A DNA stretch of 13,770 nucleotides. It comes from Saccoglossus kowalevskii. Lineage: Eukaryota; Hemichordata; Enteropneusta; Harrimaniidae. A program made the position numbers and the translations under genes. Numbering within the stretch: position 1 is the first letter of the stretch; each line of letters starts with the position of its first letter. Below the pieces are notes generated by a model that saw only the letters and a program-made list of their open reading frames with translations, was not told where the DNA came from and did no database searches. The stretch is from positions 13,768-27,537 of the forward strand of contig NW_003135371.1 in NCBI RefSeq assembly GCF_000003605.2. Reading direction: 5' to 3'. Shown here in pieces: positions 8,191 to 13,770 of the stretch.

Positions 8191-9658
8191 CTAGATATAT
8201 GGTATGGTTATTCCAGGGATTGTGTTCATTACGGCAGCCATAAAGTTGACTTATTCGATATTCCTTGTTTTTGTGTCACATTCAATAATAATAATACTTT
8301 ATTATTATGAGTTACATCTACGTCTATGACCGATCAATCTATCGCAGGGCATATCTGTATGTGTATGGGTGTCCTATCGCCGTCAAATTGGGCTGTATGC
8401 GGATGTTTTATTTCAAGCGGGGGGGGGGTAGAAATTTGAGACATTGCATCTATTGTTTCTGAAAAGGTGGAATTATAATCCAATCATTATTTTCTCGAAG
8501 ATGTACATTTTGAGCAAAGTCAAGTTTAAACATAAGTGACTCAAAAGACCGGTCTCCCTTTATGTTTAGTTTAATTATACCAACAAGTGGACATGACACT
8601 GCTAGCATCTGGGATTACATTATATTTCCTGGTCTAAAAAAGGAAATATCCACCGAATCAACTAAGAATTAACTGAACATTCGAATATTTTACGTGACGT
8701 ATGCGTTGACAATGTCACGGTAGCATGGTTAGAGGCGATACTGTCACTAATAATGGTACTGCCAATAGGGTGTAAATCACCTCACATCTATAGGTATTAA
8801 TTTGAGTTAGCACCATATAATGACGAACTAAAGTATTGTTCGAATGATGATATTAAAAGGTGTGAAACAGACATGGCTTGGGAAATATGTTCAACTGAAT
8901 AAGCGATAACGATGTTAATATCTAATGGTGAAGGAAGGGAATGATAAAACAGTAATATGTCAAATGTTGGCCAAAAATGAAGTGTGTTTACTGTGAGCGT
9001 TTTGTGGTATGGTATATTTTGATATGTGGTCTGCAGGGCGGGGCACATGTACGCTGTGTCATGAGGTTAGGTATGTTTTGGGGGACTATACCGACACGTA
9101 TATTTTATAGACTCATTGGATGATTCTTTGAGCCTCTTTCCACGACAAGTCATCTTTCTATGCTCAATGGGGTAGCACATGTGGTGACATTATCATATTC
9201 CGTGTTAAAACCTTATATCTGTTGACCAGTCGACCTTGCCTCCATGGTGTATCGCCCTTCCGAATACTAGCATATTCGAGATTATTTGCAAGTTAATGAA
9301 TCTTTGCAAGCTGTTTCGATAAGTCGTAGTTTCTATAGTACGGGTCACAATGCACTGACGCCAACATTCTCGTAATGTGTCAATGACTTTATAATAGCCA
9401 TTCCTATTGTTTCTGTGTTACCGCGTGAGTATACACTAATTCGAATCTCTTTCAAGTTAGAAGCATTTGCATAATCCGAAATACGTAAATTAGTTTCACC
9501 ATTGAAACCTGTTAACTTTGGAACCATTTGGGTTCAATGGGAATAAATGAGCTGTCCATGAGAACGGTTGGCATGGTAATTAGTCATTATATAATGCGAT
9601 AAACTATCCATTTTTCAGTGCCCTATACAATTGAAGCATCTACTTGTACATTTAGTGA
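8191..9658. other. unique AT-rich stretch, no gene seen
   Basis: Holds an AAT-type microsatellite that folds back on itself (9-bp arms at 8288-8296 and 8300-8308), a run of ten G at 8419-8428, and short open frames of 60-83 codons on the minus strand (9048-8797 and 9527-9345) without recognisable motifs. A pyrimidine tract ending in CAG at 9611-9618 resembles a splice acceptor, but the downstream 118-codon frame has an in-frame TGA at 9656-9658, so it is not joined to that acceptor. Confidence 0.5.
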
Positions 9659-10015
9659 ATGTCATTCCGGTACCACATGCTAAATGCATCATTATTCAGG
9701 CACCGTCGAGATTCGGGTAACAGTCAAGAGGGAATAACAAAATATGTTTATGCGTGGAGTTGGGGTAGTTTTATTAAGCCTTTAAGACATCGGATATCCT
9801 TAGACAATAAAGACCTATCTAGTTCGTCTAACCAAAATAACGATCATGGTTATTTGTTTACAGCAACAACATCCACCGACCAATCTAGCAACTTATTCCA
9901 CATCTTCACTACACGTGATGCAAAGGAATATTATTCAAGTTCCAGAAAGTACCAGGGAAACATTACAAATATCCAACTCATTCGAGATTTTAGCGGTGGG
10001 CTTAGTATGATATGA
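9659..10015 (+). CDS. possible hypothetical protein, 118 codons
   Basis: The longest open frame outside the repeats whose sequence is not low complexity. It starts at an ATG directly after an in-frame TGA (9656-9658), so this is the first possible ATG, and ends at TGA 10013-10015 inside the first degenerate unit of array 3. The product would be basic in its first half, Ser/Asn/Thr-rich in the middle (SSSSNQNN around residue 55) and would have no signal peptide, membrane segment or domain I recognise. Around one ORF of this length is expected by chance in AT-rich DNA of this size, so it may be spurious. It could also be an unspliced single-exon gene or part of a degraded element. Confidence 0.2.
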   Translation: MSFRYHMLNASLFRHRRDSGNSQEGITKYVYAWSWGSFIKPLRHRISLDNKDLSSSSNQNNDHGYLFTATTSTDQSSNLFHIFTTRDAKEYYSSSRKYQGNITNIQLIRDFSGGLSMI

Positions 10016-10714
10016 CTCCAGGCACAGTTACTAGTATGTGATATCATGATATGATTTCAGACACTCTCACTAGTATGCGATATCATACGATTACAGGCAC
10101 AGATATGTGATATCATGATATGATTCCAGGCACGATCACTAGTATGTGATATAATGATACGATTCCAGGCACAATCACTAGTATGTGATATCATGATATA
10201 ATTCCAGACACAATCACTAGTATGCGATATCATGATATGATTACAGACACAATCACTAATATGTGATATCATGATATGATTCCAGGCACAATCACTACTA
10301 TCTGATATCATGATATGATTACAGACACAATCACTTGTATGCGATATCATAATATGATTCCAGGCACAATCACGAGTATGTGATATCTTGATATGATTCC
10401 AGGCACAATCACTACTATCTGATATCATGATATGATTACAGACACAATCACTTGTATGCGATATCATAATATGATTCCAGGCACAATCACGAGTATGTGA
10501 TATCATGATATGATTCCAGGCATAATCACTACTATCTGATATCATGATATGATTACAGACACAATCACTTGTATGCGATATCATAATATGATTCCAGGCA
10601 CAATCACGAGTATGTGATATCATGATATGATTCCAGGCACAATCACTTGTATGCGATATCATGATTATATTTTAGAAATAATCAACAGTTGGCGATATTA
10701 TTATATGATTCTAG
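10004..10714. repeat. array 3: 39-bp minisatellite, about 18 copies
   Basis: Each unit runs through GTGATATCATGATATGATT, CCAGGCACAATCACT and a variable AGTAT or ACTAT. Most units contain ATATCATGATAT, a 12-bp perfect palindrome. The first units (from 10004) and the last ones (10660-10714) are degenerate, as is typical of array edges, and one unit near 10085-10110 is shortened. Because 39 is 3 x 13, the minus strand keeps a 201-codon frame open (10662-10057) made of 13-residue repeats beginning MISHT or MISDS. It has no sequence outside the repeat and is best read as a by-product of the period. Confidence 0.95.
10294..10644. repeat. 117-bp higher-order repeat in array 3, three copies
   Basis: ACTACTATCT starts at 10294, 10411 and 10528, exactly 117 bp apart, and the three 39-bp unit types between these points (ACTACTATCTGATATC, CACTTGTATGCGATATC, CACGAGTATGTGATATC) follow the same order in every copy. 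The three 117-bp copies differ at only a few bases, much less than neighbouring 39-bp units differ from one another. This shows a recent trimer-level amplification. The pattern breaks at 10645, where the next unit is of a different type. Confidence 0.9.
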
Positions 10715-12104
10715 GGGGATTATTTGACTTACAATAATTTCAAAAAAATTAAATACTGGGAAAAATACTATATAAAACATAAATAAAATTATTATTTTGG
10801 TATTTTTTCTTTCGCCTTCTCTGGTCATGATAGCTATCTAATGTCATATATGAGGGTTGCTCAAGATGTTCTTCATCTTCGATTTCACTTTTATCGGGTG
10901 TACAACGCGATGTCTAGCAGGGATGGGGGAACATCGAGGTGTCTAACAGGGATATATGTACATGATCGAGGTGTCTAGCAGGGGATTGGTGTATAACGCG
11001 GTGTCTAGCAGGGATGGATGTACATCGTGGTGTCTAGCATGGATGAATGTACATCGAGGTGTCTAGCATGGGATGGGTGTACAATGCAGTGTCTAGCAGG
11101 GATGGATGTACATCGAGGTGTCTAGCAGGGATGGGCGTGCAGCGCGGTGTCTAGCAGGGATGGGGGAAGTTCGAGGTGTCAGGGATGGATGTACAGCACG
11201 GTGCCTAGCAGTGATGGGTGTACATCGAGATGTCTAGCATGGGATGGGCGAACATCGAGGTGTCTAGCAGGGATGGGTGTACATCGTGGTGTCTAGCAGG
11301 GATGGGTGTACATCGAGATGTCTGGCATGGGATGGGTGTACATCGAGGTGTCTAGCAGGGGGTGGGTGTACATCGAGGTATCTAGCAGGGATGGGTGTAC
11401 ATCGAGGTGTCTAGCACGGATGGGTGTACATCGAGGTGTCTAGCAGGGATGGGTGTACATCGAGGTGTCTAGCATGGATGGGTGTACATCGAGGTGTCTA
11501 GCACAGATGGGTGTACATCGAGGTGTCTAGCAGGGATGGGTGTACATCGTGGTGTCTGGCAGGGGATGGGTGTACATCGAGGTATCTAACAGAGAATGGT
11601 GTACATCGAGGTGTTTAGCAGGGATGGGTATACATCGTGGTGTCTAGCAGGAATGGGTTTACATCGAGCTGTCTAGCAGGGATGGGTGTACATCGTGGTG
11701 TCTAGCAGGGATGGGTGTACATCGTGGTGTTTAGCAGGGATGGGTGTACATTGAGATTTCTAGCAGGGAATGGTGTACATCGAGGTGTCTAGCAGAGAAT
11801 GGTGTACACTGAGGTGTCTAGCAGGGGTGGGTGTACATCGAGGTGTCTAGCAAGGGATGGGTGTACAACGCGGTGTCAAGCAGGGATGGGTGTACACTGA
11901 GGTGTCTAGCAGGGGAGGGTGTACATCGAGGTGTTTAGCAGGGGATGGGTGTACAATGCGGTGTCTAGCAGGGATGGGTGTACATCGTGGTGTCTAGCAG
12001 GGAGTGGTGTACATCGAGGTGTCTAGCAGGGGTGGGTGTACAGCGCAGTGTCTAGCAGGGATGGGTGTACATCGAGGTGTCTAGCAGGAGTGGGTGTACA
12101 TCGA

Positions 12105-12745
12105 GATGTCTAGCAGGAATGGGTGTACATCGAGGTTTTTAGCAGGGAATGGGTGTACATCTAGCTGCCAAGCAGGGATGGACGTGCAGCGCGGTGTCTA
12201 ACAGGGGATGGGTGTACATCGGGGTGTCTAGCAGAGATGGGTGTACATCGAGGTGTCTAGCAGGGATGGGTGTACATCGAGGTGTCTAGCAGGGGTTGGT
12301 GTACATCGAGGTGTCTAGCAGGGAATGGTGTACATCGTGGTATCTAGCAGGGATCGGTGTACATCGTAGTGTTTAGCAGGGATGGGTGTACATTGTGGTG
12401 TCTAGCAGGGAATGGGTGTACATCGTAGTGTCTAGCAGGGATCGGTGTACATCGTAGTGTTTAGCAGGGATGGGTGTACAACGCGGTATCTAGCAGGAAT
12501 GGGTGTACATCGAGGTGTCTAGCAGGAATGGGTGTACATCAAGGTTTTTAGCAGGGATCGGGTGTACATCGAGCTGCCAAGCAGGGATGGATGTGCAGCG
12601 AGGTGTCTAACAGGGGATGGGTGTACATCGGGGTGTCTAGCAGGGAGTGGTGTACATCGAGCTGCCAAGCAGGGATGGATGTGCAGCGCGGTGTCTAACA
12701 GGGGATGGGTGTACATCGGGGTGTCTAGCAGAGATGGGTGTACAT
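12105..12745. repeat. GCTGCCAAGCAGGG-type unit block, three copies within array 4
   Basis: A distinctive unit variant, GCTGCCAAGCAGGGATGG followed by a TGCAGCG segment in place of TACATCG, occurs at 12164, 12573 and 12661. The first two are 409 bp apart and share their neighbours on both sides (the AGGTTTTTAGCAGG unit before, GTCTAACAGGGGATGGG after), so a block of roughly 130 bp was copied. The third is 88 bp beyond the second, the length of one higher-order repeat. Confidence 0.8.
12237..12480. repeat. duplicated block inside array 4, left copy
   Basis: This 244-bp run matches 13203-13446 at a constant offset of 966 bp with about six base differences. It shares diagnostic variants in order, including GGGGTTGGTGTAC, GGGAATGGTG, the GTGGTATC unit and AGGGATCGGTG. 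Such order conservation across about eight units indicates copying of a block. Confidence 0.85.
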
Positions 12746-12835
12746 CGAGGTGTCTAGCAGGGAATGGTGTACATCGAGGTGTCTAGCAGGGAATGGTGTA
12801 CATCGTGGTGTCTAGCAGGGGATGGGTGTACATCG

Positions 12836-13655
12836 TAGTGTCTAGCAGGGATGGGTGTACATCGTAGTGTTTAACAGGGCTGGGTGTACATCGTGGTGTC
12901 TAGCAGGGGATGGGTGTACATCGTAGTGTCTAGCAGGGATGGGTGTACATCGTAGTGTTTAGCAGGGGATGGGTGTACATCGTAGTGTCTAGCAGGGATG
13001 GGTGTACATCGTAGAGTTTAACAGGGATGGGTGTACATCGTGGTGTCTAGCAGGGGATGGGTGTACATCGTAGTGTCTAGCAGGGAATGGTGTACATCGA
13101 GGTGTCTAGCACGGATGGGTGTACATCGTGGTGTCTAGCAGGGGGTGGGTGTACATCGTAGTGTCTAGCAAGGTTGGGTGTACATCGAGATGTCTAGCAG
13201 GGATGGGTGTACATCGAGGTGTCTAGCAGGGATGGGTGTACATCGAGGTGTCTAGCAGGGGTTGGTGTACATCGAGGTGTCTAGCAGGGAATGGTGTACA
13301 TCGTGGTATCCAGCAGGGATCGGTGTACATCGTAGTGTTTAGCTGGGATGGGTGTACATCGTGGTGTCTAGCAGGGGATGGGTGTACATCGTAGTGTCTA
13401 GCAGGGATCGGTGTACATCATAGTGTTTAACAGGGATGGGTGTACATCGTGGTGTCTAGCAGGGGATGGGTGTACATCGTAGTGTCTAGCAGGGATCGGT
13501 GTACATCGTAGTGTTTAACAGGGATGGGTGTACATCGGGGTGTCTAGCAGGGGATGGGTGTACATCGTAGTGTCTAGCAGGGATCGGTGTACATCATAGT
13601 GTTTAGCAGGGATAGGTGTACATCGGGGTGTCTAGCAGGGATGGGTGTACATCGA
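12836..13655. repeat. 88-bp higher-order repeat in array 4
   Basis: The variant TAGTGTCTAGCAGG recurs at 12836, 12924, 12983, 13071, and later at 13392, 13480 and 13568. Spacings are 88, 59 and 88 bp in the first group and 88 and 88 bp in the second. Each 88-bp repeat is a trimer of 29 + 29 + 30 bp with the fixed order TAGTGTCTAG, TAGTGTTTA, then TGGTGTCTAG (GGGGTGTCTAG in the last copies). The 59-bp step is a copy missing one unit. Confidence 0.85.
13203..13446. repeat. duplicated block inside array 4, right copy
   Basis: Partner of 12237-12480. Its right end merges into the 88-bp higher-order repeat region, so the right breakpoint is approximate. Confidence 0.85.
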
Positions 13656-13770
13656 GGTGTCTAGCAGGGAATGGTGTACATCGCAGTGTCTAGCAAGGTT
13701 TGGTGTACATCGAGATGTCTAGCAGGGATGGGTGTACATCGAGGTGTCTAGCAAGGGTTGGTGTACATCG

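Larger units (their letters stand above)
10895..13770. repeat. array 4: 29-bp G-rich minisatellite, about 100 copies, runs off the edge
   Basis: The unit contains GGTGTCTAGCAGGGATGGG and then TGTACATCGA or TGTACATCGT, with lengths from about 28 to 30 bp because of extra G residues or small losses. TGTACA is a 6-bp palindrome in nearly every unit. The + strand is G-rich and C-poor, and most units carry GGGATGGG or GGGGATGGG. Units in the left part (10895-11200) are more variable. The array is cut by the window end. About 180 bp of AT-rich linker (10715-10894) separate it from array 3. Open frames inside it, such as those near 12519-12786, are accidental. Confidence 0.97.

Noticed and set aside
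10057-10662. Minus-strand 201-codon frame of 13-residue repeats as a gene
   Set aside because: It begins and ends within the satellite, consists only of repeat units, and stays open because 39 is a multiple of three.
10895-13770. Telomeric or interstitial telomere repeat
   Set aside because: The unit is 29 bp and contains no TTAGGG-type tandem hexamers.

Overview
The window looks like nuclear DNA from a multicellular animal, probably an invertebrate: AT-rich non-coding sequence, no dense gene packing, no operons or bacterial ribosome-binding sites, a short non-autonomous DNA transposon, and four long unrelated minisatellite arrays. The species cannot be fixed from what is visible. No protein-coding gene is recognised. 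The longest open frames outside repeats are about 110-120 codons and match no family I know; the longest inside repeats are by-products of repeat periods divisible by three.

Layout. 1-2729: non-coding, with a possible 3' splice site at the left edge, a small 40-bp tandem duplication (517-590) and a cluster of RFX X-box-like sites (1522-1649). 2730-2780: a near-perfect inverted repeat just before the first array. 2811-3563: array 1, 15-bp unit. 3569-5472: array 2, 68-bp unit, C-rich on the + strand, directly next to array 1, interrupted by a 139-bp MITE-like element (3718-3856) with 15-bp terminal inverted repeats and a 6-bp target duplication, and carrying an internal block of about 400 bp duplicated 985 bp apart. 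5473-10003: mostly unique AT-rich sequence holding a 36-bp palindromic insertion flanked by 7-bp direct repeats (6136-6185), a diverged dispersed repeat pair (5548-5661 and 7378-7469), a degenerate 39-bp tandem cluster (8049-8190) and one 118-codon ORF (9659-10015). 10004-10714: array 3, 39-bp unit with a 12-bp palindrome and a 117-bp higher-order repeat. 10895-13770: array 4, 29-bp unit, G-rich on the + strand, about 100 copies, running off the right edge, with an 88-bp higher-order repeat and a 966-bp-offset block duplication.

No genes can be shown to work together here. The interest is structural: four independent arrays in under 14 kb, three of them with visible higher-order or segmental duplication, plus two short insertion-like elements with readable target-site duplications. 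This fits a recombination-prone or subtelomeric/pericentromeric-like region or large introns, but the window alone cannot distinguish these.
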